64,000 nt of DNA from CAADGU01 sp964581605 (GCA_964581605.1 CAZOPF010000011.1:16692-80691); one strand, 5' to 3'. Counted from the first letter of the stretch, positions 20,293-29,440 are shown. A program made the numbers and translations. Notes: a model not told the origin generated them from the letters alone.

Positions 20293-22791
20293 ATGAATGA
20301 TCTGGCACCAACAACGATGATAGAGGACACGGCCGTACTGATGTCCCGTATTGACCAACTCAATGCGGAAGCATGGGCTATCCTCAAAGAAGAGCGAGAG
20401 CGTGCCCGTGCCCTCAGCCATGAAGCGGCCGATCTTTCCACCTCTGGCCCCTTTGCCCAAACCCCCTACAAACGCGGCATAGCCGAAAGTTTGCGCACCC
20501 GCAGCCGTATCGCCGTGTACAGTGGCAATTATGAACATTCATTGTCACAGGCATTAGAAGCCCTGGCAATTTTTGAAGAGGAAAATTTGCCGGAGTTGAT
20601 GGGTGATGTGTTGTATACCATCGCCTCCAACTACACGCTGCTGGGTAACTTATCGGCCAGCCTGGATGCTTACATGCAGCAGTTGGATGTGGCCGAGCGC
20701 ACGGGCAACCAGGAACAATATGCCATGGCGCTGTTAGGGTTGGGCAATCTGTATGGGGAGATGGATGATTATGCCAGCGCCCAATCATACAATGAGCGCA
20801 GTCTGGCCGCCTTTCGTCATTTAACCGGGCAGGAGTATTGGATTGCCCTCCTCCTTAATAACATTTGTTATAACTATTTTCAGCAGGGGGAGTATGAACA
20901 GGCTTTGGTATGGGGTGAGGAGGGGCTGGCCTTTTGCCGGCGGCACGGGAATACCCGCGTTGAAGGGGTTATCTCCAATTCGATTGCGGAAATTTACATC
21001 CACCTGGATAAACCGGGAATGGCGCTGCAATATCTGGAAACGGCCGTGGCCATTGCCAGCCAGGGTGATGATGCTGATATGGCCATTGAAAGTTTGAAAT
21101 TGACCGGCGAGGTTTATTTCAAGCAGGGTAAGGCAGCCCAGGCATTGCCTTTTGTAGAGCAGGCGTTGGCGCTGGCCGAGCAGGCCAACCACAAACGCTG
21201 GATGTATGGCTGCCATCGCCTGCTGGCAGAAATATACCGGGCGTTAGGCTCTTTTGCTGACGCGCTGACCCATTTTGAGCAGTTTCACGCCATTTTAGAA
21301 ACGGTACATAGCGAAGAAGTCAACGAAAAGCTGAAGAATCTGGAAATTGTGCAGCGCACCCAGGCCGCCCAAAAAGAGGCTGAACTCTATGCGTCGTTGT
21401 ATCAGGAAGAGCAGTCACGGCGGGTATTGGCAGAGACCATGCAGCGGGTGGGGGCGGCGCTGACCGGCTCGATTGAGTTGAAAGAGGTGTTGGATACGAT
21501 CCTGGCGCAGTTGGCGCTGCTGGTGCCCTATGACCGCGTTTCGCTGTTAATGCGGCGGGGCAATGAACTGGAATTTGTGGCGATGCGTGGGTTTCCCACA
21601 GGCGAAGGCGCTCCGGCTGAGGAGCGATATGTGAACCAGCGTATACCACTTGATGCCGACCCCCATTCGCCCGATGTGTTTATGCGGATTTATCATTCCC
21701 GACGGCCGTTGGCATTGGTCAATCTGGCCGACTATGAAGGGTGGCAGCAGGTTTCCAATTTGCCGGTGCCAGGGGCCTGGCTGGGAATTCCACTCATTCA
21801 CCGGGATGAAGTACGGGGCATGTTGTCATTGGTGCGTGAGGCGAGCATACCATATGATGAAGAGGCAATTGCGTTGGCGACGACATTTGGGGCAACGGCC
21901 GTTGTCGCTCTGGAAAATGCCCGCCTCTATAACCGCACCCGCCGTTTTAACGAACAACTGGAATATGAAGTCCGTCAGCGCACCCAGGCTTTGCAAGATG
22001 CGTATGAGCAATTGGAACGGCTGGACAAAGCTAAAGCGGACTTTATTGCCGTCACCGCCCATGAACTGCGCACGCCCATTACGGTGATCAAGGCATACAG
22101 CCAACTGCTGCAAAAGAAAGATGATAACAGTGGGGCGAATGAAAATATCATCACCGGCATCGTCAATGGCATCAACCGCCTGCATGAAATTGTAAACACG
22201 ATGTTATGGATGGTGAAAATTGACAGTAAGGCACTGGAGATTTTCCCGGAACCGCTGAACATGGTGGAGCTCATTGGGCAAATTGTCAAAGGGCTGGCCG
22301 AGGACGTGACCGGCCGCAAACAGCGGGTGATTGTAGATGATTCGTTACTGTTACTGCCCTCTATCGTTGGCGATGAGGATGCGTTGAAGGTGGTGTTTGC
22401 CAACATTATTGTGAACGCGATCAAATATACGCCAGATGGCGGGGAGATTCGGATTCACGGCCGTGCCTGGCAAACCCCACCCCAACCCGATCTGCCTACA
22501 GATGCTATTGCCATTATCGTTAGTGATAGCGGCATTGGTATTGCCCCAGAATCGTTAGAACTCATTTTCACCAAGTTTTACCAGACGGGGGAAGCCGCTT
22601 TTCATTCTTCGGGCAAGACCAAATTCAAGGGGGGTGGCCCCGGATTGGGGCTGGCGATTGCCCGGGGGATTATTGAGGCTCATCACGGCCGTTTGTGGGC
22701 GGAAAGCCCCGGCCACAATGAAAAAACGTGCCCCGGCAGCCACTTCTACACTGTCCTCCCCCGTACCCAGGCGACGAGAATCAAGCAGTAG
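20293..22791 (+). CDS. TPR-GAF hybrid sensor histidine kinase
   Basis: 832 residues without membrane segments. Residues ~60-340 are TPR repeats (YTIASNYTLLGNLSASLDAY and similar). A short coiled coil follows, then a GAF domain (~375-545; VSLLMRRGNELEFVAMRG). A second coiled coil (YEQLERLDKAKADF) leads to HisKA with H590 in TAHELRTP. The HATPase has NIIVNAIKYTPDGG, DSGIGI and GPGLGLAIARG. It is a cytoplasmic sensor with a protein-binding N-terminus. No response regulator is adjacent. The C-terminal codons run into a stutter hairpin. Confidence 0.92.
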   Translation: MNDLAPTTMIEDTAVLMSRIDQLNAEAWAILKEERERARALSHEAADLSTSGPFAQTPYKRGIAESLRTRSRIAVYSGNYEHSLSQALEALAIFEEENLPELMGDVLYTIASNYTLLGNLSASLDAYMQQLDVAERTGNQEQYAMALLGLGNLYGEMDDYASAQSYNERSLAAFRHLTGQEYWIALLLNNICYNYFQQGEYEQALVWGEEGLAFCRRHGNTRVEGVISNSIAEIYIHLDKPGMALQYLETAVAIASQGDDADMAIESLKLTGEVYFKQGKAAQALPFVEQALALAEQANHKRWMYGCHRLLAEIYRALGSFADALTHFEQFHAILETVHSEEVNEKLKNLEIVQRTQAAQKEAELYASLYQEEQSRRVLAETMQRVGAALTGSIELKEVLDTILAQLALLVPYDRVSLLMRRGNELEFVAMRGFPTGEGAPAEERYVNQRIPLDADPHSPDVFMRIYHSRRPLALVNLADYEGWQQVSNLPVPGAWLGIPLIHRDEVRGMLSLVREASIPYDEEAIALATTFGATAVVALENARLYNRTRRFNEQLEYEVRQRTQALQDAYEQLERLDKAKADFIAVTAHELRTPITVIKAYSQLLQKKDDNSGANENIITGIVNGINRLHEIVNTMLWMVKIDSKALEIFPEPLNMVELIGQIVKGLAEDVTGRKQRVIVDDSLLLLPSIVGDEDALKVVFANIIVNAIKYTPDGGEIRIHGRAWQTPPQPDLPTDAIAIIVSDSGIGIAPESLELIFTKFYQTGEAAFHSSGKTKFKGGGPGLGLAIARGIIEAHHGRLWAESPGHNEKTCPGSHFYTVLPRTQATRIKQ

Positions 22792-22857
22792 CAGGTGGCA
22801 AGTTGCATGTGGCAAGTGAAACAACCTGCAACCTGCTACTTGCCACCTGCCACTCAC
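22788..22857. repeat. Stutter hairpin between convergent genes
   Basis: GCAGGTGGCAAGT and ACTTGCCACCTGC pair perfectly over 13 bases, and the words are reiterated inside. It fills the gap between the kinase and phosphatase stop codons and may act as a bidirectional terminator. Confidence 0.75.
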
Positions 22858-23396
22858 TCTTTTTGCTGACTGAGCCAGCTCTCTAACTGTTTTTGGTGCC
22901 GTTGTTCCAGTTTAGTCAACGGCCGTCGCCCCTTCATCAACAAATGCGCCTGCTCATAGGTCAGCCCTTCTTCTCGCATCAAATAGGCCGCTAACAAAGT
23001 GGCTGAGCGTCCCCGCCCTTTGGCACAGTGAACCAGGATGGATCGCCCGGCTTTGGCCTGCTCCGCCATCCAATCCACCCCCTCCGTCAAAATCTCCGGT
23101 GCGGGTACAGTAATATCCAGCACTTTGAGTTGGATATGTTGAATCCCGTGCTGCTCGTAAAAAGCCAGGTCATCTTCTCGTTCAGCGCGAATGTTGACCA
23201 CCGCCCCAATTTCATGGTGCAGGAGAAACTGATAATCTCGTTCGTATGTTGGCGCACCGCCCAGCCAGAGCACAGTTGTAATGTCCTCATGCGGTGTGAT
23301 CTGCGTAAACCAGACATGCCCCATGATTTCCTCATAGGTATAACGGATAGCCGGGTATAACTTGTCAAAAGCCGCATGAAACGGATTAATACTCAT
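22854..23396 (-). CDS. Dual-specificity protein phosphatase
   Basis: 180 residues. The phosphatase loop is VHCAKGRGRSA, with nucleophile C124 and R130; D94 in VLDITVPAP fits the general acid. This matches the DSP/PTP superfamily, which removes phosphate from Tyr/Ser/Thr or other phosphomonoesters. It starts one base after the stop of the 88-residue membrane protein gene, so it is probably translationally coupled to it, in one transcript with mnmA. Confidence 0.9.
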   Translation of the reverse strand: MSINPFHAAFDKLYPAIRYTYEEIMGHVWFTQITPHEDITTVLWLGGAPTYERDYQFLLHHEIGAVVNIRAEREDDLAFYEQHGIQHIQLKVLDITVPAPEILTEGVDWMAEQAKAGRSILVHCAKGRGRSATLLAAYLMREEGLTYEQAHLLMKGRRPLTKLEQRHQKQLESWLSQQKE

Positions 23397-23397
23397 G

Positions 23398-23664
23398 TTA
23401 TTTCTCTTCGTGTGCTGTCAGCCACCAACTGGCAATAAGAGCGATCCAGGCCCCCAGGCTGGCGCTAAACAGGTGTAATGCTCCCAGGTTGAGCAGTTCC
23501 AGGTTAACAAAATCACCGATCAAATGGCCGAGGGCAAACCCCACCCAGGCTGCCAGCACATAGAGGATAATGCGCCGCGCCGGACCACCCATAATCAAAT
23601 GAAAACCTGCACCATAGGCCGTCGCCAGCAAGAAACCCAATATCACCCCGGAAGCGTTGACCAT
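23398..23664 (-). CDS. Small three-helix membrane protein
   Basis: 88 residues, almost all hydrophobic: three membrane segments near 5-25, 32-50 and 58-82 (LYVLAAWVGFALGHLIGDF). No function is known to me. It sits between mnmA (22 bases upstream) and the phosphatase (one base downstream). Confidence 0.7.
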   Translation of the reverse strand: MVNASGVILGFLLATAYGAGFHLIMGGPARRIILYVLAAWVGFALGHLIGDFVNLELLNLGALHLFSASLGAWIALIASWWLTAHEEK

Positions 23665-23686
23665 GCCGTCTCACTTTTTGCGATTA

Positions 23687-24826
23687 TTAGACATCTGATT
23701 TCTCAAAGAAACCGGATGTCTGGTATTCACTCAATCCCTCAACTTCGGCAATAATGCCGCCGCCTAACACCGTATCGCCGTCATAAAATACGGCCGCCTG
23801 CCCGGCGGTGATGCCAAAGACGGGTTCATGGAAGGTGCAATGCACCTGGTCGTCGCCCATACCTTCCACCATACCCTCAACTGCTCTGGCCTTGTACCGG
23901 ATTTTGATTTGTACGGGGAGGGGGTGGGGGGGAGTACGGCCGTTGACCCAATTCACATCCCGCGCCACCAATGTTTGCCGCCCCAACTCTTCATGCGTGC
24001 CCACAATCAGCGCGTTTTGGGCCACATCCTTGCGCAGCACAAACACCGGCTGCCCGGTGGTAATGCCCAGCCCCTTGCGCTGGCCGATGGTATAAAACGC
24101 CAGCCCCTCATGCTGGCCCAATTCCTGCCCGGCCATATCCAGAATCGGGCCGGGGCGTGCCGCCCGCTGGCTATACTCCCGCAAAAAGCGGCGGTAATCC
24201 CCATCACCCAGAAAGCACAAATCCTGGCTCTCATCCTTGCTGGCCACAGGCAGGCCAAACTTCCGCGCCAATTCCCGCACTTCTGCCTTGGTGTACTCAC
24301 CCACCGGAAAAAGCAGGTGCGCCAGGTGTTCTTGTGTCAGCATGTGCAGCACATAGGACTGGTCTTTATGTTCGTCCACCCCTTTACGAATCTCGTAGCC
24401 AGTGGATGTGTGTACCACACGGGCATAATGGCCGGTTGCCAGATAGTCAGCGTCCAGCGCCAGCGCCCGCTCCAGCAGGTAGGTGAAACGGATTTGCCGA
24501 TTACACTCCACGCAGGGATTGGGCGTGCGCCCCAGTTCATGCTGGTCAATGAAAAACTGCACAATGGCCTGGCGAAAATGCGTTTGCACATCCACCACGT
24601 AAAAGGGAATGCCCAGCAGCCCGGCTACGCGGCGGGCGTCAGCCATCTGGTCGGGGGTGCAGCAGCGGTTGAGCGGCGCGGCCGTGCCCATGCCCGGCTC
24701 GCTCCACAGCCGCATCATCATGCCGATGACCTCGTAGCCCTGCTCCTTCAGCAGCGCCGCCGCCACCGAACTATCCACCCCACCGCTCATGGCGACAACT
24801 ACTCGCTTGCCTATCCTTGTGTTCAT
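23687..24826 (-). CDS. mnmA: tRNA-specific 2-thiouridylase MnmA
   Basis: 379 residues. It has the PP-loop SGGVDSS at 14-20, catalytic C108 in TPNPCVECN, the second cysteine C204 in SQDLCFLGDGDY, and GQRKGLGI. It makes 2-thiouridine at the wobble position of Lys, Glu and Gln tRNAs, taking sulfur through a persulfide relay. Length is normal. It leads a short operon with a membrane protein and a phosphatase that have no known link to thiolation. Confidence 0.96.
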   Translation of the reverse strand: MNTRIGKRVVVAMSGGVDSSVAAALLKEQGYEVIGMMMRLWSEPGMGTAAPLNRCCTPDQMADARRVAGLLGIPFYVVDVQTHFRQAIVQFFIDQHELGRTPNPCVECNRQIRFTYLLERALALDADYLATGHYARVVHTSTGYEIRKGVDEHKDQSYVLHMLTQEHLAHLLFPVGEYTKAEVRELARKFGLPVASKDESQDLCFLGDGDYRRFLREYSQRAARPGPILDMAGQELGQHEGLAFYTIGQRKGLGITTGQPVFVLRKDVAQNALIVGTHEELGRQTLVARDVNWVNGRTPPHPLPVQIKIRYKARAVEGMVEGMGDDQVHCTFHEPVFGITAGQAAVFYDGDTVLGGGIIAEVEGLSEYQTSGFFEKSDV

Positions 24827-24917
24827 AATCAGTGGGGGAGTATGCCATGAGATGAGAGCTTTGTCATCAAATAGTTCATTTGCTCATGGTACACAATGCC
24901 ACGCCCATCAACTGGCT

Positions 24918-25628
24918 TTATTGCCTGTTTACAATCTCTATCTCCTGGCGCAGTTTCACGATGGAATCGGGTGGGTAATACCCTTTGCGCAGGCTGACGT
25001 TGGCGTAAATGAGCGTGCGCGGGGCCACCAGGCAGCCGGGGTTGAGGACGGCGTTGCAGCCGGTTTGCACATCGTCCCCCAGGATGGCGCCCAGTTTTGA
25101 CAGGCCAGTGTCATAGGTACGGCCGTCCACCCCAATCTGTATCGTCGGTCGTTTGCCCGTCATCGGGTCTTTGTCGCTTAACATGCCCAGGTTGCTCAAC
25201 TTCGTTCCCGCGCCCAAATTCACTCGCCGCCCCAAAATCGAATCCCCTACATAATTAAAGTGAGGCGCGTGCGCTCCTGGCAGCAACAACGCATTTTTCG
25301 CCTCGGTGTCGTGGCCGAAGATAGCTCCGGCGCAGATGATCACCTCTTCACGCACAAAAGCGCCATGCCGTACCACGGCGCCTGGCCCAATGTAAGCCGG
25401 GCCAAGAATATAGGCCCCTGGTTCCACCCGCGCTCCTTCCGCAATATAAATCGGGCGGTCGCTCAGGTATGCGCCGGGCATCACCTGCCCCAAAATGGTT
25501 TGCCGGCCGCCCGTCAGCCGGGCCACATGCTCCTTGATATGCGCCAACGCCTGCCACACATAGTCACAGCCCGCAAAAAACACGGCCGTTTCCCCATCCA
25601 GTTCAAAAAAAGCTTCTGGTCGTAACAT
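24918..25628 (-). CDS. Left-handed beta-helix protein, GlmU C-terminal-like
   Basis: 236 residues with hexapeptide repeats: ARVEPGAYILGPAYIGPGAVVRHGAFVREE, then HFNYVGDSILGRRVNLGAGTKLSNL. This resembles the acyltransferase half of GlmU-type proteins, with a short N-terminal piece instead of a nucleotidyltransferase. It may acetylate or bind sugar nucleotides; the substrate is not known. The ATG at 25628 has GAGGA before it; an upstream frame to 25676 is translated stutter repeat. Confidence 0.75.
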   Translation of the reverse strand: MLRPEAFFELDGETAVFFAGCDYVWQALAHIKEHVARLTGGRQTILGQVMPGAYLSDRPIYIAEGARVEPGAYILGPAYIGPGAVVRHGAFVREEVIICAGAIFGHDTEAKNALLLPGAHAPHFNYVGDSILGRRVNLGAGTKLSNLGMLSDKDPMTGKRPTIQIGVDGRTYDTGLSKLGAILGDDVQTGCNAVLNPGCLVAPRTLIYANVSLRKGYYPPDSIVKLRQEIEIVNRQ

Positions 25629-25629
25629 G

Positions 25630-25700
25630 TTTCCTCGTGATGCGTGATGCGTGATACCGGATGCGCCGAGGGTCACGCATCACGTATCCCGCATCACGGC
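25630..25700. repeat. Stutter hairpin
   Basis: GTGATGCGTGATGCGTGATA on the left is complemented by CACGCATCACG and CCCGCATCACGG on the right. It spans the end of the SGNH gene and the start of the beta-helix gene. Confidence 0.75.
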
Positions 25701-26519
25701 TTGTAAGGCCACTGGCAGCGCCAACTCCACCCAGGCCGTATACATTTTGCCAGAGGGGTGCAGCCCATCGTCGGCAATAAGGCTGGGGTCGGTGGTGGCC
25801 TGGCGGGACACGGCCGTGACATCCACATACCACACCCCCGCCTGCTCCGCTTCTGCCCGGTTGATGGCATTAAAGGCGTCAATCTCGGCGGCAATTGCTG
25901 CCGCGTCCAGCCGGGCGGCAAATGGCGTCACGCCCCAATCGGGGATGGACAGCACCATCACCCGCGCCGGGTCGCCTCCGGCAAAGGCAATGGCCTGTTG
26001 CAGCAGGTCGGCAAACTGTGCCCGGTACTCTTCCTGGCTGCGCCCCCGGTACTGGTTGTTCACGCCAATCAGCAGGGAGACCAGATCATATGGCCCTCGT
26101 GGCGACGCAGCTTGAATACCTGCCGCCAGTTCATCCGTTGTCCAGCCCGTTTTGGCAATGATCTCCGGGGCTGCCATGCGGATGCCCTGCTCTTGTAAAC
26201 GAGCGGCTAACTGAACGGGCCACCGTTCGGCTTCAGCCACACGTTCGCCGATGGTATAAGAATCACCCAATGCTAAAAATCTCATTTCTCTCTCCATGAT
26301 GGTCGGGGTAAGGGGGATAGTGGCCGCCGTTGGGGATGGGGTGGTGGTGGGTGTTTGTGTGGGCATTGTTGTCATGGTGGGGGCGGGCACGGCCGTTGCC
26401 ATCACTCCATCACATCCCATCAGGAAAAAGATCAATCCGCTCAGGACGCAAAGAGACGCGAAGGAAAAGTTTCTTCTTGCCTCCTTTGTCCTTTTTGTCC
26501 CTTTGCGTCTTTGCGTCAA
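25680..26519 (-). CDS. SGNH/GDSL hydrolase lipoprotein
   Basis: The catalytic domain has block I LALGDSYTIGE (Ser), block III GVNNQ (Asn), and block V DDGLHPSG (Asp-His), so it is an esterase of the SGNH fold. Before it come a hydrophobic leader ending in a lipobox (IFFLMGC) and a Thr/Pro linker, so it is probably surface-anchored. The N-terminal ~25 residues (TQRRKGTKRTKEARR) are a translated stutter repeat. A TTG at 26519 overlapping the amidase stop is the likely start. An ATG at 26282 with GGAGAG before it would give a cytoplasmic form. Confidence 0.75.
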   Translation of the reverse strand: MTQRRKGTKRTKEARRNFSFASLCVLSGLIFFLMGCDGVMATAVPAPTMTTMPTQTPTTTPSPTAATIPLTPTIMEREMRFLALGDSYTIGERVAEAERWPVQLAARLQEQGIRMAAPEIIAKTGWTTDELAAGIQAASPRGPYDLVSLLIGVNNQYRGRSQEEYRAQFADLLQQAIAFAGGDPARVMVLSIPDWGVTPFAARLDAAAIAAEIDAFNAINRAEAEQAGVWYVDVTAVSRQATTDPSLIADDGLHPSGKMYTAWVELALPVALQAVMRDT

Positions 26520-26525
26520 TACCTT
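26440..26525. repeat. Stutter hairpin at amidase/SGNH junction
   Basis: GGACGCAAAGAGACGCGAAG on the left is complemented by CTTTGCGTCTTTGCGTCAA on the right. It overlaps the amidase stop and supplies the positively charged part of the SGNH signal peptide. Confidence 0.75.
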
Positions 26526-27814
26526 AAAACCTCTTCGATCTGCCCCGCAAAACCGAGCAATTCCTCGTCTGCATACCAATGCCCGGTTAGCTGCAAACCA
26601 AGCGGCAAACCGGCGGCGTCTTTTCCGGCGGGCAGCGTCACCGTGGGCAGGCCACTGTGTGTCCAGGGCAAATTCATCACCGGATCGCCGGTGCTGTCCA
26701 GCCCGGCAGGAGCGGGGCCAACGGCTGGCGGTGACAACCAGCCATCCAGCCCATGGGCAAACATCAAGTCAGTAAGCTGGCTGCGTAGCTGGCTGCGCCC
26801 GGCTAAGGCCATCGTTAGCTGCTCTTTGTCAATTTGCTGTCCACGTTGGATCAGGTCTCTAGTTTTTTCATGGTACAGGGTGCCATGTTCACGGAACCAA
26901 TCCCGATGGGTGCGGGCGGCTTCGGCGGCCACAATCAGGTTGTGCCGGGCATAAATCTCGTCAAAATCGGCCATTGCGGGCACATCTACCAGGGTAAAAC
27001 CAGCGTCGCGCAGTTGGGCGCATACCTGGCCAAAATGGGTCAGGGCGGCTGCTGTTGCCCGTTCCAGATATGGCCCGGTGGGAATGCCTAGCACGGGGCG
27101 GTGGGCAGGCGCAGCCATTGTTGGATCCCAATCCGCACAAAGCAGGGAAGCCGCCATTTTTATGCCGGCTACATCGGCCGTAAAGCCACCAATATGATCC
27201 AGTGAAGTGGACAAGGGGATAACGCCGGCCCTGGAGATGCGGTCATAGGATGGTTTGTAACCCACCACGCCACAAAAGGCGGCCGGGCGGTTGATGGAGC
27301 CAATGGTTTGGGTGCCCAACGCCAATGGGCACAACCCGGCGGCTACGGCCGCCGCCGAGCCGCTACTCGAACCGCCGGGTGTATGCGCCGGGTTGTGTGG
27401 GTTGCGGGTGGGGCCGGGGGCAAAATAAGCAAATTCGGTGGTCACGGTTTTGCCCATAATGAGTGCCCCGGCACGGCGCAATGCGGTGACGCTGGCGGCT
27501 TCTTCGCCCTGTAAAATGCGGGTGGGCAGGCGGCTACCGGCCTGGGTTTCAAACCCTTTGACGTGGAAGATGTCTTTGACGCCGATGGGGACGCCGAAGA
27601 GCGACGGCCGTTGCCCTGGATTGGGATATTTTTCTAGCAAGGTACGCGCTTCCTGCTCCAATCGGTGAAAACGGTTTTTTTCGGGCACAAACGCCAGCAC
27701 CTGCGGCTCACGCTCATTAAAATGAGTCATCAACTGGTTGAGATAATCGGTTAAAGACACTTCACCAGAGCGAAGCGCAGTAACCAGGGTGGGGAGAGAG
27801 GTGGGCGTAGTCAT
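26516..27814 (-). CDS. Amidase signature family hydrolase
   Basis: 432 residues. The Ser-cisSer-Lys triad positions are visible: Lys in GVPIGVKDIFHV, Ser in GGSSSGSAAAVAAG, Ser in GTQTIGSINRPAA. It hydrolyses an amide bond, perhaps a small aliphatic or aromatic amide. It is not accompanied by gatB or gatC, so it is unlikely to be GatA. The stop overlaps the start of the SGNH gene. Confidence 0.9.
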   Translation of the reverse strand: MTTPTSLPTLVTALRSGEVSLTDYLNQLMTHFNEREPQVLAFVPEKNRFHRLEQEARTLLEKYPNPGQRPSLFGVPIGVKDIFHVKGFETQAGSRLPTRILQGEEAASVTALRRAGALIMGKTVTTEFAYFAPGPTRNPHNPAHTPGGSSSGSAAAVAAGLCPLALGTQTIGSINRPAAFCGVVGYKPSYDRISRAGVIPLSTSLDHIGGFTADVAGIKMAASLLCADWDPTMAAPAHRPVLGIPTGPYLERATAAALTHFGQVCAQLRDAGFTLVDVPAMADFDEIYARHNLIVAAEAARTHRDWFREHGTLYHEKTRDLIQRGQQIDKEQLTMALAGRSQLRSQLTDLMFAHGLDGWLSPPAVGPAPAGLDSTGDPVMNLPWTHSGLPTVTLPAGKDAAGLPLGLQLTGHWYADEELLGFAGQIEEVLRY

Positions 27815-27844
27815 AGCCAGGTGAAATTGTCAATTGCCAATTGT

Positions 27845-27960
27845 TAAGTGAGTGTCCAGAAATAAGTTCCCTGTGGGAGCGCGGGCACCCTGCTCGCTGC
27901 GGACAAGATGTCCGCGCTCCAAATCGGCAAGTAATTTTTAGACGCTCACTAATTTCCAAT
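27845..27960. repeat. Intergenic palindromic region
   Basis: Outer AGTGAGTGTCCAGAAATAAG and TTTTTAGACGCTCACT are loosely inverted. Inside, GTGGGAGCGCGG is matched by CCGCGCTCC with several GC-rich words between. It separates the 2Fe-2S subunit gene from the amidase gene. No gene is seen here. Confidence 0.5.
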
Positions 27961-28425
27961 TCGTCCGGCAGCCAGGAGAACTGCATCTACGATGTGCTGG
28001 TAGCCGGTGCAGCGGCACAGATTGCCAGACAGAGCTTCGCGCACTGCGGTTTCTGTCGGCTGCGGATTTTCGGCCAGGAATGGCAGCAGGGTCATTAAGA
28101 TGCCGGGGGTGCAAAAGCCGCATTGCAGGCCGTGTGAATCCCAGAATGCCTGCTGTAAGGGATGCAGATCATCCATGCTCTGCGCCAGCCCTTCTACGGT
28201 CATAATCTCGTGGCCGTTGGCCTGCACGGCAAACAGGAGGCAGGAACGTACCGGCTGCCCATCAAACAAAACGGTACACGCGCCGCAGACGCCATGTTCG
28301 CAGCCGACGTGTGTGCCCGTCAACCCCAACTCGTGCCGTAAAAAGTCGCTTAATAACAGACGGGGCTCCATTGTGCGTTCCTCGGTTTTCCCGTTGACGG
28401 TAATCGAAATCGTGTGGTTGCTCAT
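27949..28425 (-). CDS. 2Fe-2S subunit of a molybdenum hydroxylase (CoxS/XdhC-like small subunit)
   Basis: 158 residues. The plant-type cluster motif CEHGVCGACTV and the second-cluster motifs CGFCTPG and CRCTGY are all present. This small subunit passes electrons from the molybdenum site to FAD. It follows the FAD subunit by 29 bases. The gene for the molybdopterin large subunit is missing. A longer frame upstream has no family similarity; the ATG at 28425 (MSNHTISITVNG) is the conserved start. Confidence 0.93.
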   Translation of the reverse strand: MSNHTISITVNGKTEERTMEPRLLLSDFLRHELGLTGTHVGCEHGVCGACTVLFDGQPVRSCLLFAVQANGHEIMTVEGLAQSMDDLHPLQQAFWDSHGLQCGFCTPGILMTLLPFLAENPQPTETAVREALSGNLCRCTGYQHIVDAVLLAAGRIGN

Positions 28426-28454
28426 AGGAGATACATTCGGGCAATAAGGAATTC

Positions 28455-29330
28455 TCAGGCGTTTGCCGCGTGGGTAAATGCCTGCTGTAATACGTGCATG
28501 GTTAGCACTTTTGCCAGGTGACGTTTGTAGTCGGCGGTGGCGTGGATGTCGGTGGTGGGGGTGATTTCTTGTTGGGCGGTGTGGGCAACGGCCGTGAATA
28601 ATTCTTTGCCCGCTTGCTCCCCCGCCAACAAAGCGGCGGCTTGCGTGGCGCGGATGGGCGTATCGCCGGCATTCAGGTAAACCAGCCGGGCGGCCGTGCA
28701 AATCCCCCGCTCGTCCACCGTAACGACGGCTGCCACCCCGCTGAGGGCATAATCGCCGTGCCGCCGGGCGACTTCGGTGAAGGCGGCGCCGGTGCGCGGC
28801 GGCAGGGGTGGCAGTTCGATTTCGGTCAGGATTTCATCGTCGGTGCAGGCGGTGGCAAAGAGGCCGGTGTAAAAGTCACGGCCGTGTACCCATCGTTCGC
28901 TACCCGTTTTTTGTAGTTTGACACGGCCGTGCAGCGCCAGCAGAATCACTGGCAATTCGGCGGCGGGGTCGGCATGGGCCAGGCTACCGCCCATGGTGCC
29001 CCGGTTGCGAATTTGTGGATGGGCGATGTAGGGCATGGTTTCATGTAGCAGCGGCGCATATTGGGCGATGAGCGGGTGATGTTCCAGTGTGCGCTGCCGG
29101 GTCATACAGCCGATGCGCATACGGCCGTCATTCTCCCGCCGCAGATAATCCAGTTCGGGAATGCCGTTCAAATCCACCAGCACCCCCGGCTGGGCCAGCC
29201 GAAAATTCATCACCGGCACCAGACTTTGCCCACCGGCCAGCAATTTAGCGTCAGAACCGTGTTGGTGGACGGCCGTTAACGCCTCTGCTAACGATGTAGG
29301 CGCGATGTATTCAAACGGGGCTGGTTTCAT
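28455..29330 (-). CDS. FAD-binding subunit of a molybdenum hydroxylase (CoxM-like)
   Basis: 291 residues. The FAD pyrophosphate motifs LLAGGQSL (32-39) and RNRGTMGGSLAHADPAAE are intact, followed by the CO dehydrogenase flavoprotein C-terminal domain. It normally forms a complex with the 2Fe-2S and molybdopterin subunits to oxidise CO, xanthine or an aldehyde. Substrate cannot be told without the large subunit. AAAGGAACGCAG precedes the ATG. It is divergent from the CoA-transferase gene. Confidence 0.92.
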   Translation of the reverse strand: MKPAPFEYIAPTSLAEALTAVHQHGSDAKLLAGGQSLVPVMNFRLAQPGVLVDLNGIPELDYLRRENDGRMRIGCMTRQRTLEHHPLIAQYAPLLHETMPYIAHPQIRNRGTMGGSLAHADPAAELPVILLALHGRVKLQKTGSERWVHGRDFYTGLFATACTDDEILTEIELPPLPPRTGAAFTEVARRHGDYALSGVAAVVTVDERGICTAARLVYLNAGDTPIRATQAAALLAGEQAGKELFTAVAHTAQQEITPTTDIHATADYKRHLAKVLTMHVLQQAFTHAANA

Positions 29331-29344
29331 TCTGCGTTCCTTTT

Positions 29345-29440
29345 GCTGTGTAGTCCGTAGTTCATCATCCGTAACTCGTGATCGGTTGCCCGATTACCGT
29401 TCACCGATGACTGATTACCGGTGCAGGCACGGCCGTTTGC
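29345..29440. repeat. Stutter region, CCGTAGTTCATC/CCGATTACCG words
   Basis: GTAGTCCGTAGTTCATCATC, then CGATTACCGTTCACCGATGA, of the same vocabulary as the elements at 14610 and 48206. A second short element with TCTGCACCTCCGCGTCTCTG lies at 29505-29535. Together they fill the divergent intergenic space 29331-29559. Confidence 0.6.

Noticed and set aside
23828..24850. 340-codon open frame antisense to mnmA
   Set aside because: It lies entirely opposite a well-conserved gene, has no recognisable domain, and reflects third-position GC bias.
26516..27814. Amidase as GatA of the Glu-tRNA amidotransferase
   Set aside because: No gatB or gatC nearby, and the sequence around the catalytic Ser (GTQTIGSINRPA) departs from the GatA pattern GSDTGGS.
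27949..28701. Long open frame extending the 2Fe-2S subunit upstream by 92 codons
   Set aside because: The extension is His/Arg-rich without family similarity and overlaps the FAD-subunit gene. The conserved N-terminus starts at 28425.
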